Source: Nocardia jinanensis
GTDB lineage: Bacteria; Actinomycetota; Actinomycetes; Mycobacteriales; Mycobacteriaceae
Assembly: GCF_014645735.1 (NCBI RefSeq)
Contig: NZ_BMMH01000005.1
Location: forward strand, 62,001-126,000
Direction of reading: 5' to 3'
Length of the DNA: 64,000 nucleotides
Part shown: positions 33,054 to 41,358 of the stretch, piece by piece
Layout of the letters: every line of letters starts with the position of its first letter
Position numbering within the stretch: the first letter of the stretch is position 1
The notes under the pieces: model-generated
Told to the model about the DNA's origin: nothing
The model's input: the letters and a program-made list of their open reading frames with translations, nothing else
The model's database searches: none
Translations under genes and position numbers: made by a program

Positions 33054-35686
33054 TGTGCATTCTCCGATCCGGTGCGCTCTTCGTGCACGGTGACCACGCC
33101 GGCATCGCCGTCGACGGTGACATACTGTCCGGTGCGCAGCTTTTCGGTCGCGGCCCCGGTACCGAGAACAGCGGGAATGTGGTACTCGCGGGCGACGATC
33201 GAGCTGTGGCTGAGTGCGCCACCGATATCGGTGACGATGGCCGAGGCGAGTGCGAACAGCGGTGTCCAGGCCGGGGTGGTCATCCTGGCGACCAGGACAT
33301 CGCCCGGTCGCATCCGGTCGAACTCCTCGGGGCCCCGAATGATTCGTGCCGGACCGGTGATCCGCCCCGGGCTACCCGGGGTGCCCTCGACGGTCGGTCC
33401 GGAGTGGTGATCGGGATCGTCGGCGATTCGAATGCCCAGAATTTTCTTGCCGCCGCCGACCGGCAGTGTGTGCGGAACGACCAGGGCACGCTGTGCTCGC
33501 CACCGGGCGCGGCGCTCGGCGACCCGGAGACACGAATCCGGCGGTGCCTGTACGGTATCCAGGGCCGATGCGGCCGTGGCGAGCTCGTCGAGTTCGAGCC
33601 AGTACACATCGTCGGCCGTGGCGATCGCCCCGGTGGCAGCGAGGCGCCGCCCGAGTTCGGCCAGCAGCTGCCGCACCGCGGGCCAGCCGGCACCGACGTC
33701 GGCGAGGGCGTTCTCGCGTAACGGGGCGGCGGATTGCGCCCAGGCCAGCAGTCGCAGTGCCAGCGTGCGGCGCAGGCCGGGACGCTTCTGCTCGAGGACG
33801 CGCACCGCCTCGTCGCGGGACTGCCTCGCGGCGTCCCGGCGCTGATGCGGATCCCGGGCGTCGTCGCCGAGGAAGTACTCGAGCGTCCGCAGCTGGGCCG
33901 CCGGGTCGTCGGCGGGCAGCGGTTTGGCGAAGTCGAGGTCGTAGACCATATCGCCGAACTCCGACAGGTGCGCGCGGAACCGCGCGCCGAACTCCCGCCA
34001 CGCGGAGTCGGCCGGTTCACCCGTGCCGGGCGCGGCACCGAACCGGGTGCGTTCCTCGGACGACAGGCACGTGATCCGCTCGGCAAGCCCCGGTATCGTC
34101 CGGACCCAGGCTGCCAGATCGAACAGCGACTGCTCTGCCCGGATCGGTTTACTGTCGAACCCCAGCAAGAATGTCGTCGCCGATGGATCATCGCCCCGAC
34201 GAATGCTGTTATAGGCCTTGGTGAACATTGATTCACTGGTGTAGGCCGCCGGTAGCGCCCCGCCCTGGATGGTGAGGTAGTACGCCGCGGCCTCGTCGAC
34301 GATCTCGCGCACTCCGGCCAGTATTCGGTCGGCCGATAGGTCGGCACTGTCGAGCTCCCGCCAGGTACGGGATGTTTCGCGGTAGCGATCCCGTGACTCG
34401 CTCCAGCGCTGCGGCGCGGAGTGGAGGTACCGCGGCAATGTGGTGGTGAGGAATCTGGGTTGGGCCAGCATCATTCGGAGCAGCAGCGACCCCGAATAGT
34501 CGACGTTGTAATAGCCGTAGCCGTTGACGACCGCGAACGGTTCGTCGAAGTACGGCAGCCGGATACGTCGGTAGTGATCGCGGGTGGCGCGGTCCCAGGC
34601 CGGAAGGCCGAGAGTCGCGAACAGCGGTGACAGGGGTTCGGGCAGCAACTCCATCACACTGCCGCGGACGTATCTACCGTGCGGGTCGGGCATCGTCCAT
34701 GCCGGGTCCGCGAGAGCGGGATCGGGTAGCGCGGTGATCGGACGGGCCTGGACGATGAACAGGCGCCGATCGTGCAGCGCCCACTCTATATCCATCGGTT
34801 GCCCGTAGAGCTGTTCGATGCCGACCGCGACCCGGGCGAGTTCCGATGCCTGGGCCGGGGACAGAGCCGGGCGATCGCGGCGATCGGCGGGTACCCGCTC
34901 CTCCCGGGTGCCGTCCGGGCTGCGAACGGTCATGACCTGTTTGTCTCCGATATCCTGCTGTAGGACGGTGCCGTCGGCCTTGGCGACCACGAAGGTGTCG
35001 GGGGTGACCTGACCACCGACGATCGCTTCGCCCAGCCCCCAGGCCGCGTTGATCAGCACCCGGTCGCGGGTGCCGGTGACGGGATCGGCGGTGAAGGCGA
35101 TCCCGGCCGCTTCGGCGGGGACGAGTTCCTGGACGACGACCGCGAGCGCGATCTCGCCGGAACCGATACCGTTGCGGGCCCGGTAGCCGATGGCGCGGCC
35201 GGTCCACAACGAGGCCCAGCAGCGTTTCACCGCCAGTAGTACCGCATCGGTGCCGCGTATATCGAGATAGGTCTCCTGCTGGCCCGCGAACGACATATCG
35301 GGTAGGTCCTCGGCGGTGGCCGACGAACGCACCGCGACGGCCACGTCGCCGAGCGCGCCGAGGGCCGCGCGGATCGATTCCGCTATCTCGTCGGGAACCT
35401 GTTCACCGGCAATGGCTTCGGCGATCTCGGCGGCCGCGCTATCCCAGGTCTCGGGCCGATCGGGCACTGCTCCGGCAGCCGCGGCGACGATCCGGTCGTG
35501 CAGGCCGCCGGTCGCCACGAAACGCCGGTAGGCCGCGGTCGTGACGTGGAAGCCCGGTGGCACGGGCAGTCCCGCCTCGGCCATACGGGCCAGTGAACTG
35601 CCCTTACCGCCGGCGCGTTCCAGTGTGGCGGTCGGATCGGCCAGCTCGAGGGTGTAGGGGTTCTGCTCGATGGCAACGCTGTTCAT
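33050..35686 (-). CDS. Rifampin-phosphotransferase/PEP-synthase-like dikinase
   Basis: An 878-residue three-domain phosphotransferase. Residues about 20-320 are the ATP-grasp PEP/pyruvate-binding domain (GGKGSSLARMAEAGLPVPPG, VAVRSSATAEDLPDMSFAGQ, PVTGTRDRVLINAAWGLGEA, DIEWALHDRRLFIVQARPIT). Residues about 330-750 are a helical substrate domain beginning RGSVMELLPEPLSPLF. The C-terminus is the swivelling domain with catalytic His827 in GGALSHSSIVAREYHIPAVL. This order and the histidine position (825 in Listeria Rph) match rifampin phosphotransferase, which phosphorylates rifamycins using ATP; true PEP synthases have a PEP-binding barrel instead, which is absent here. Substrate specificity is not proven. 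Operon with the esterase and near a TetR gene. Confidence 0.82.
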   Translation of the reverse strand: MNSVAIEQNPYTLELADPTATLERAGGKGSSLARMAEAGLPVPPGFHVTTAAYRRFVATGGLHDRIVAAAAGAVPDRPETWDSAAAEIAEAIAGEQVPDEIAESIRAALGALGDVAVAVRSSATAEDLPDMSFAGQQETYLDIRGTDAVLLAVKRCWASLWTGRAIGYRARNGIGSGEIALAVVVQELVPAEAAGIAFTADPVTGTRDRVLINAAWGLGEAIVGGQVTPDTFVVAKADGTVLQQDIGDKQVMTVRSPDGTREERVPADRRDRPALSPAQASELARVAVGIEQLYGQPMDIEWALHDRRLFIVQARPITALPDPALADPAWTMPDPHGRYVRGSVMELLPEPLSPLFATLGLPAWDRATRDHYRRIRLPYFDEPFAVVNGYGYYNVDYSGSLLLRMMLAQPRFLTTTLPRYLHSAPQRWSESRDRYRETSRTWRELDSADLSADRILAGVREIVDEAAAYYLTIQGGALPAAYTSESMFTKAYNSIRRGDDPSATTFLLGFDSKPIRAEQSLFDLAAWVRTIPGLAERITCLSSEERTRFGAAPGTGEPADSAWREFGARFRAHLSEFGDMVYDLDFAKPLPADDPAAQLRTLEYFLGDDARDPHQRRDAARQSRDEAVRVLEQKRPGLRRTLALRLLAWAQSAAPLRENALADVGAGWPAVRQLLAELGRRLAATGAIATADDVYWLELDELATAASALDTVQAPPDSCLRVAERRARWRAQRALVVPHTLPVGGGKKILGIRIADDPDHHSGPTVEGTPGSPGRITGPARIIRGPEEFDRMRPGDVLVARMTTPAWTPLFALASAIVTDIGGALSHSSIVAREYHIPAVLGTGAATEKLRTGQYVTVDGDAGVVTVHEERTGSENAQ

Positions 35687-35715
35687 GATGATTTCCGTTC
35701 GAGTGCGGGCCGGTT

Positions 35716-36390
35716 TCAGGCCGGGTGTCGGCCGCGGAGCGTGGAAAGCAAGTCCAGGAGGAGGGCTTTGCCCGGCTCGAGGTCGGCGGACGCGGACGGG
35801 GTGAGGCCGAGTTCGAGCAGCTGGGACAGGGCGTCCACGACAGCATCGGTGGTCGGGAGGTCCGAGCGGCCCGACTGCTCGCGCCGGTGCTGGAAGGTGT
35901 CTCGTAATGCCGGAGTGAGGGAATCGAGGATGAACGCGACAGCGTCGGCGTCGATATCCGCGCGGACAGCGCCCGCGTCCTGCATCATCCGCACGAATTC
36001 CCGGGTACCGAAATGCTCGATTCGGCCGTGGAAATCACCGGATCTACGTAGGTATTTTCCGAAGATGTCCTCGTCGCGGGCGACGATCGCCCCGGCCAGC
36101 GGCAGTTGTCGCAGGGCCCCCGCCATGGCGCGGTAGACACTGGCCACGCTTCCGCCCCGGGGGTCGGTCCGCAGCCGCTCGCTCCACAGTTCGGCGTAGC
36201 GGTCGAGCTCCCGGCGGGCCACCGCCTCGACCAGTTCGTCCTTGGACTTGAACCGCAGGTAGACAAGCCCCCGGTGGAGTCCGACGGCCTCGGCGACATC
36301 GCCCATCGTCAGCTTGTTGTAGCCCAGCCGCAGCAGCAGCTCCGCGGCCACGTCGAGAATGGCCTGTTCGCGTTCCTGCTCGTCTACCAT
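35716..36390 (-). CDS. TetR-family transcriptional regulator
   Basis: A 224-residue regulator. The ATG at 36390 (AAAGG upstream) begins the TetR domain; the open frame continues upstream to 37008 but that part is gene relics. The HTH reads REQAILDVAAELLLRLGYNK, then TMGDVAEAVGLHRGLVYLRFKSKDEL. The C-terminal domain has AGALRQLPLAGAIVARDED and ADIDADAVAFILDSL. It lies 29 bp upstream of the dikinase gene on the same strand, so it is in one operon with the dikinase and esterase and probably autoregulates the three by sensing their substrate. Confidence 0.9.
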   Translation of the reverse strand: MVDEQEREQAILDVAAELLLRLGYNKLTMGDVAEAVGLHRGLVYLRFKSKDELVEAVARRELDRYAELWSERLRTDPRGGSVASVYRAMAGALRQLPLAGAIVARDEDIFGKYLRRSGDFHGRIEHFGTREFVRMMQDAGAVRADIDADAVAFILDSLTPALRDTFQHRREQSGRSDLPTTDAVVDALSQLLELGLTPSASADLEPGKALLLDLLSTLRGRHPA

Positions 36391-36438
36391 TTTTGACCTT
36401 TTGACGACTCTGGATAATTTGTCAAAGCGAACATACGC

Positions 36439-36657
36439 CTCACGGTGACACGGCGTCAAGCGCAGGTCCGGTCCGTCGGTGGCGACCGCGTCCTCGGCGA
36501 CAGCGACTTCGAAGTTGCGTTCCAGGGCGGCGCGGACCATGGCTTCCACGCAAACGTTGGTCTGGAACCCGCAGACGATCAGGCGGTTCGTGCCGAGAGT
36601 GCGCAGGATCGGTTCGAGTTCGGTGTAGGCGAAGAAGCTGTGCCGGGTCTTACGCGA
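36439..36657 (-). pseudogene. Isochorismatase-like cysteine hydrolase relic
   Basis: Fused in frame upstream of the TetR gene is a stretch reading KTRHSFFAYTELEPILRTLG, then RLIVCGFQTNVCVEAMVRAA and FEVAVAEDAVAT, the C-terminal half of isochorismatase-family hydrolases, including the catalytic cysteine region (NVCVE). The N-terminal half with the catalytic Asp is missing, and there is no start codon before it. It is a decayed gene whose frame happens to run into the TetR coding region. Confidence 0.66.
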
Positions 36658-36677
36658 ACGCACGGCCGGAGCGAGAG

Positions 36678-36737
36678 TCTGTGTTCGGCTGCTTGCTCGG
36701 ACCGGCCGTCGAACCACAGGGAGGTACTGTCCGCCTT
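36678..36737 (-). pseudogene. VOC-family protein relic (paralogue of 40909-41358)
   Basis: In the minus strand STSLWFDGRSEQAAEHR corresponds to STFLWFDGHAEEAADHY at the start of the intact VOC gene at 40909. Only about 20 residues are left. Together with the oxidoreductase relic just upstream it keeps the same gene order as the intact pair. Confidence 0.58.
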
Positions 36738-36798
36738 CTCGTTCGTCCTTGCCACAAGGGCTCCAACGGTACGCTGAAAGGTGGTCGCGGTCAGAGGG

Positions 36799-37084
36799 TT
36801 CGACGGAGTTCGCCACCTGTTCCATCCCACGGCCGACAAGGCACTTCCGGCAGGTGGGCAGCAGCCGGATGGACAGGTTGCGCTCCCAAAGCTGGAGTCG
36901 TGAATCCGGCGTCAGGTCGCCCTGGCCTCCGCTACGGGCGAATTCCTGGGCCCGTCGACGACCCGGTGCATTTCGCGTTGTTTGCGATGTAGGCGAGGCG
37001 GTGGTCACTGCCGCCCGCGGCGAGCTCCCCGGCCGCGAAAATACGCCCTATGAGCGCGAGACCGGTGCCGATACCAGACCTCGG
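36799..37084 (-). pseudogene. FAD-dependent monooxygenase relic (paralogue of 39644-40873)
   Basis: Two frames together reproduce the C-terminal quarter of the intact monooxygenase: RSGIGTGLALIGRIFAAGEL (matching MSGIGTSLALVGAYILAGEL) and, after a frameshift near 36950, EFARSGGQGDLTPDSR and GMEQVANSVE (matching EFARASGDGGLMPETPRQ and GMEKVADTVE). The N-terminal about 330 residues, with the FAD-binding site, are deleted. It faces away from the GntR-TetR gene at 37313 exactly as the intact gene faces away from the regulator at 38411. Confidence 0.78.
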
Positions 37085-37240
37085 TGTGGCCACCGGAGTC
37101 GAAGCCTTCACGGATTCTCCCTCTTGTCCGATTGTCCGATCGGAACTTTCGAGCGCGGGACTCGCGTACGGTGTACCCGATACGCAGCTCACCGTAGCGA
37201 AAGAAGCTACGTAATTCCACTGTGTCATTGGAATGAGCGC

Positions 37241-37267
37241 ACTAGTTCGCCAATCGATATAACTAGT
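37241..37267. promoter_or_regulatory. Paired ACTAGT operator, copy 1
   Basis: ACTAGT at 37241 and again at 37262 (21 bp apart, two helical turns), in the divergent region before the GntR-TetR gene at 37313 and facing the monooxygenase relic. Contexts are GCGCACTAGTTCGC and ATAACTAGTACAC. The same arrangement occurs at 39442 and 43811. Confidence 0.68.
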
Positions 37268-37312
37268 ACACTCGGCAGATGCGCACGCCGTCGTTCGGCG
37301 GATCGGAGGAGT

Positions 37313-38287
37313 ATGTCGTCGTCAGAACGTCCGGACTCGCCGTATCTGGTGATCGCCGCGGAGATCCGTGCGCGGATCTCGAGCGGCGAGCTGCGCCCCG
37401 GGGATCGGGCGCCCTCTATCCGGCAGATCGTCCAGCGATGGGGTGTCGCGGTAGCGACCGCGACCAGGGTAACGGCGACCCTGCGTGACGAGGGTCTGGT
37501 CGAGACGAAAGTCGGTTCGGGCACCGTGGTGAGCACGCCCGGCAACCGGAAACGTACAGCGGTAGCGAGGCCGTCGCCCGAGCCACGGAAACCTGTTTCC
37601 GCAGAGGGGTCCTTGCACCGGAAACAGCTGCTGCGCAAGGCCATCGAGGTAGCCGATCGCGAGGGGCTCGATGCGGTGTCGATGCGGCGTCTGGCGGTCG
37701 CACTGGGTACTGCGCCGATGTCGCTGTACCGGCATGTGGCGAACAAGGACGAATTACTGACCCGGATGGCCGACGAGACCTTCGGCGAGCTCGATCTACC
37801 CGAGCCCGGCTCGCGTGGCTGGCGCGCTGAGCTCGAACTCCACGCCCGTCAACACTGGCAGCTGTGTCGACGGCATCTCTGGCTGCCCAGAATCATCTCG
37901 TTCACCCGCCCCCTGCTCGCGCCCAATATGATGGCGCAGACAGAGTGGGTACTCAGCGCACTGGGCGGATTGGGATTGCCCATGGACATCCGGATGCGCG
38001 AAGCGCTCACCCTGCATGCTCTGGTCCTCACCATGGCACTGTCGGTGGCCGAGGAAGTCGAAGCCGAGCAGAACACCGGCGTCTCCCACGATGGGTGGCA
38101 GATGGCGCGTTCCCGCGATCTTCTCGACAGCGGGCGATTTCCCCTTCTGGCAGGGGTTCCTGGCGATATAGCCGCGAACTTGGACGAACTGTTCGAGTAC
38201 GGACTCGCTCGCCACCTCGACGGGTTCGCCGTCCTGGTGGCGCAGGCGTCACGGAAGGACGCCGGCAACTCCGGAACCGGACCTTGA
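37313..38287 (+). CDS. GntR-TetR fusion transcriptional regulator (copy 1)
   Basis: A 324-residue regulator; GGAGGA lies two bases before the ATG, an unusually short spacing. Residues 10-78 are a GntR winged HTH (YLVIAAEIRARISSGELRPG, APSIRQIVQRWGVAVATATR). After a Pro/Arg linker comes a TetR-like HTH (RKAIEVADREGLDAVSMRRL, ALGTAPMSLYRHVANKDELL) and a TetR_C tail. Two different DNA-binding domains in one chain are known in actinobacteria, but it is not clear which reads the operator. It is about 60-70% similar by eye to the protein at 38411. It probably controlled the now decayed monooxygenase next to it and may still act on the paired ACTAGT sites. Confidence 0.88.
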   Translation: MSSSERPDSPYLVIAAEIRARISSGELRPGDRAPSIRQIVQRWGVAVATATRVTATLRDEGLVETKVGSGTVVSTPGNRKRTAVARPSPEPRKPVSAEGSLHRKQLLRKAIEVADREGLDAVSMRRLAVALGTAPMSLYRHVANKDELLTRMADETFGELDLPEPGSRGWRAELELHARQHWQLCRRHLWLPRIISFTRPLLAPNMMAQTEWVLSALGGLGLPMDIRMREALTLHALVLTMALSVAEEVEAEQNTGVSHDGWQMARSRDLLDSGRFPLLAGVPGDIAANLDELFEYGLARHLDGFAVLVAQASRKDAGNSGTGP

Positions 38288-38410
38288 GGAGACGGCCGAC
38301 TTCGGCAAACGGATCGCCTGCGGCAAACGCTCACCGAAGAGGGTGGCGAGCAGCCTCGTGCGCGCGAGGCACCGCAAATCGGCCGAAGAGCTCTCCGTGT
38401 CGCCATTCCA

Positions 38411-39397
38411 TCATGGAGCGTCAAGTGTCGGCGGTTCCGCGATCAAGACGGCGAAACCGTCGAGGTGACGCGCGAGTCCGTATTCGAACAGTCCGTCGGG
38501 GTTTGCCGTCGCCTCCCCGGGAGTCGTCGCAAGAAGCGAGAAGCGGTCGGCGTCGAGCAGTTCGTGTGCGTGCGCTCGCGTGGCCGCCCACCAGTCGTCG
38601 AGGGTGACGCCGGTGTTCTGCTCGGCTTCGACCTCTTCGGACACCGACAGCGCAGCCGTGAGGACGAGCGCGTGCAGGGTGAGCGCTTCGCGCATGCCGG
38701 TACCCGGGGGCAGCCCGAGCCCTTCGAGCGCATTGAGTATCCATTCGGTCTGCGCCATCATCCCGGGTACGAGCAGGGGCCGGGTGAACGAGACGACTCT
38801 GGGCAGCCAGAGGTGCCGTCGGCACAACTGCCATTGCAAGCGGGCGATCCGTTCGAGGTCGGCACGCCACCCGCCCAGCTTCGGCCGCGGGAGGTCGAGC
38901 TCACCGAAGGCTTCGTCGGCCATCTGAATCAACAGTTCGTCCTTGTTCGCGACGAAGCGGTACAGCGACATCGGGCCGACTCCGAGTTCGGCCGCGAGAC
39001 GTCGCATCGACACCGCGTCGAGCCCCTCGGTATCAGCGATCGTGATGGCACATCGCAGCAGGCGCTTGCGGTGCGGCTCCCGATCGGTGGGCGTCGCCCG
39101 CCGCAACACCTGCGGGGCAACCCGATTCGGCCCCGCGGGCGGGCCGAGCGGCTGTTCCCGGGCACCGGGCGCGCTGACCACCGCGCCCGTCCCGGTCTTC
39201 GTTTCGACCAGCCCTTCCGCGCGGAGTAGCGCCATCACTTTGGTCGCGGTCGCGACCGCGACCCCCCATCGCTCGGCTATCTGCCGGATGGAAGGCACCC
39301 GATCCCCGGGCCGCAGGTCACCACTCACGATCCGGGAACGGATCTGCGCGGCGATCACCTGATACGGCGGATCCGGACGTTGCGCCTGGGCGGACAT
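38411..39397 (-). CDS. GntR-TetR fusion transcriptional regulator (copy 2)
   Basis: A 328-residue paralogue of the protein at 37313, with GGAGGG before the ATG. GntR part: PPYQVIAAQIRSRIVSGDLR, VPSIRQIAERWGVAVATATK. TetR part: RCAITIADTEGLDAVSMRRL, ELGVGPMSLYRFVANKDELL, then a TetR_C domain with LHALVLTAALSVSEEVEAEQ. It is divergent from the FAD-monooxygenase/VOC pair and the paired ACTAGT site lies between. The likely ligand is the monooxygenase substrate (tetracycline-, rifamycin- or aromatic-type molecule), by analogy with TetR_C regulators; unproven. Confidence 0.88.
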   Translation of the reverse strand: MSAQAQRPDPPYQVIAAQIRSRIVSGDLRPGDRVPSIRQIAERWGVAVATATKVMALLRAEGLVETKTGTGAVVSAPGAREQPLGPPAGPNRVAPQVLRRATPTDREPHRKRLLRCAITIADTEGLDAVSMRRLAAELGVGPMSLYRFVANKDELLIQMADEAFGELDLPRPKLGGWRADLERIARLQWQLCRRHLWLPRVVSFTRPLLVPGMMAQTEWILNALEGLGLPPGTGMREALTLHALVLTAALSVSEEVEAEQNTGVTLDDWWAATRAHAHELLDADRFSLLATTPGEATANPDGLFEYGLARHLDGFAVLIAEPPTLDAP

Positions 39398-39441
39398 TGT
39401 CCCTCCGATTCCTCGACACGGTCGACGCGTTGGGCTTGTGC

Positions 39442-39469
39442 ACTAGTTCACTGTCGCCAGTAAACTAGT
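39442..39469. promoter_or_regulatory. Paired ACTAGT operator, copy 2
   Basis: GTGCACTAGTTCAC (ACTAGT at 39442) and, 22 bp on, GTAAACTAGTGCAC (ACTAGT at 39464) form two near-palindromic sites between the regulator at 38411 and the monooxygenase at 39644. Their arms are each other's near reverse complement. This is the clearest of three copies. Confidence 0.75.
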
Positions 39470-39643
39470 GCACTATTTGTCGACAGAACTGGTGATTGAC
39501 AATGTATATGCCTACTCTGGTCGACGAGCGGAATACACCGTACGCGTTCACCGTAGTGCGGCCGTCCGCCGCTACACATCCCCGCTCGCCGACACCCCCG
39601 TCGGGACGGGTCATCGGCCTCGACGAGGACAACAGGAGAAGCA

Positions 39644-40873
39644 ATGGAGAACCGGAGCATTCTGATTTCCGGTGCCGGTATCGCCGGCCCGGCTCTGGCG
39701 TACTGGCTGCACCGGTACGGCTTTCACCCGACCGTGGTGGAACGTGCCCCCGCGCCCCGCAGTGGCGGCCACGCGGTCGATATCCGTGGTACCGCCCGGG
39801 AGGTGGCCGCGCGGATGGGGATCGTCGCGCGGGTCCGGGCGGCCGGCACCGGGGCGCGGGGTATGGCGTTCGTCGACGGTACGGGTAAGCGGGTCGCGAA
39901 GATGGGTACCGACGTGTTCGGGCATTCCGGCGGCCCGGTCGCCGAATTATCGATCCGCCGCACCGATCTGGCACGGATCATCTATGACGGCACCCGCGCC
40001 GAGGTCGAGTACGTGTTCGGTGATGCCGTCACCGCGGTGGAGCAGGACAGTGACGGTGTCCATGTCCAGTTCGAACACGGTGAGCCCAGAAGGTTCGATC
40101 TGCTGGTCGGCGCGGACGGTGTGCATTCCAATGTCCGGCAGCTGGTGTTCGGACCCGAGGAACGCTATCTGCGTGATCTCGGCTCCTATATGGCGCTGTA
40201 CACCGCTCCCACCGAGCTGGCTCATGACGGGTGGCGGTTGATGTATACGGTGCCTGCGGGCAACGGCCGGCCCGGCCGGACCGCGGCCCTGTATCCGCAG
40301 CTCGAGGCGGGCACCGCGCTGACCGGGTTCTTCGTGCGCTCGGCTCCACTGCCCCACGCCCGGGGCGATATCGACGCGCAGAAGCGGATCGTGATCAGCG
40401 CCTTCGAAGACGACCGATGGCAGGTCCCCGCCATGCTGGAGGCCATCTGGGACGCGCCCGATTTCTACTTCGACAGGACAGTGCAGGTCGAGATGGACAC
40501 GTGGTCGCGCGACCGGACAGTGCTGCTCGGGGATGCGAGCTATTGCGCGTCACCGATGTCGGGTATAGGCACCAGCCTCGCTCTCGTCGGCGCCTACATC
40601 CTGGCCGGTGAACTCGCCGCCGCCGACGGTGACCACACCCGCGCCTACACCGGCTATCAGCAGAAGATGCGCCTGTTCGTCGACCGAGCCCAGGAATTCG
40701 CCCGCGCCTCCGGTGACGGCGGCCTCATGCCCGAAACCCCTCGGCAGATGTGGATGCGCAACCAGACGATCCGGACGCTGCGGTTCCTCCCCAAACGCTT
40801 CGTCCCACGCGGCATGGAAAAGGTGGCCGACACAGTCGAACTCGACGAATACCGAACCCCCGCACACCACTGA
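39644..40873 (+). CDS. FAD-dependent monooxygenase (PHBH fold)
   Basis: A 409-residue flavoprotein with CAGGAG before the ATG. FAD/NAD motifs: SGAGIAGPALAYWLHRYG (GxGxxG at about 9-14), LVGADGVHSNVRQ (DG motif at about 157) and LLGDASYCASPMSGIGTSLA (GD motif). Overall it resembles the group of class A flavin monooxygenases that includes Tet(X), rifamycin monooxygenases and aromatic polyketide hydroxylases. It hydroxylates an aromatic or polyketide substrate using NAD(P)H and oxygen. The VOC gene follows 35 bp later in the same operon, and the GntR-TetR regulator is divergent, as is usual for a substrate-induced detoxification module. Confidence 0.88.
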   Translation: MENRSILISGAGIAGPALAYWLHRYGFHPTVVERAPAPRSGGHAVDIRGTAREVAARMGIVARVRAAGTGARGMAFVDGTGKRVAKMGTDVFGHSGGPVAELSIRRTDLARIIYDGTRAEVEYVFGDAVTAVEQDSDGVHVQFEHGEPRRFDLLVGADGVHSNVRQLVFGPEERYLRDLGSYMALYTAPTELAHDGWRLMYTVPAGNGRPGRTAALYPQLEAGTALTGFFVRSAPLPHARGDIDAQKRIVISAFEDDRWQVPAMLEAIWDAPDFYFDRTVQVEMDTWSRDRTVLLGDASYCASPMSGIGTSLALVGAYILAGELAAADGDHTRAYTGYQQKMRLFVDRAQEFARASGDGGLMPETPRQMWMRNQTIRTLRFLPKRFVPRGMEKVADTVELDEYRTPAHH

Positions 40874-40908
40874 CAACCCTGAGAAACCCGATACAGAGGA
40901 GAAAGACC

Positions 40909-41358
40909 ATGCAAGCGAGCACCTTCCTGTGGTTCGACGGCCACGCCGAAGAAGCCGCCGACCACTACACAAGCCTCGTCGCCGGCTCGGCGGTACTCGA
41001 CCGGCAACGCGACGCCGACGGCCGCGTCACCACCGTTACCTTCGAGCTGGCCGGACAGCGCTACATCGCGTACAACGGCGGACCACAGTTCACCTTCACC
41101 GGTGCGATCTCGCTGTACCTCGGCTGCGACACCCAGCAGGAAGTGGACACCGCCTGGGCGGCCCTCACCGAGGGCGGAAAGGAAGGCCCGGGTGGTTCAC
41201 TGACCGACCGGTTCGGAGTCACCTGGCAGGTCGTGCCGAAGGCCCTCGCCGAACTGCTGGCGAAGGCCGATCCACCGGCGGCCGAACGCATTCTGCAGGC
41301 GGTCCATGCCATGACGAAGATCGATATCCAGGGCCTGATCGAGGCCCGCGACCGATGA
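40909..41358 (+). CDS. VOC-family (PhnB/3-demethylubiquinone-like) protein
   Basis: A 149-residue protein with AGAGGAG before the ATG. The N-terminus STFLWFDGHAEEAADHYTSL and TVTFELAGQRYIAYNGGPQF, then SLTDRFGVTWQVVPKAL near the C-terminus, match the PhnB-like branch of the vicinal oxygen chelate superfamily (DUF1338/3-dmu-9_3-mt type). These proteins form dimers; some bind drugs or act in metal-assisted conversions, and many have no known reaction. Its operon position after a flavin monooxygenase, and the parallel loss of both in the relic copy, argue that the two act together. Confidence 0.86.
   Translation: MQASTFLWFDGHAEEAADHYTSLVAGSAVLDRQRDADGRVTTVTFELAGQRYIAYNGGPQFTFTGAISLYLGCDTQQEVDTAWAALTEGGKEGPGGSLTDRFGVTWQVVPKALAELLAKADPPAAERILQAVHAMTKIDIQGLIEARDR

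Noticed and set aside
32247..33410. 387-codon plus-strand frame opposite the esterase and dikinase genes
   Set aside because: It is antisense to two genes with full catalytic motifs and has no family features.
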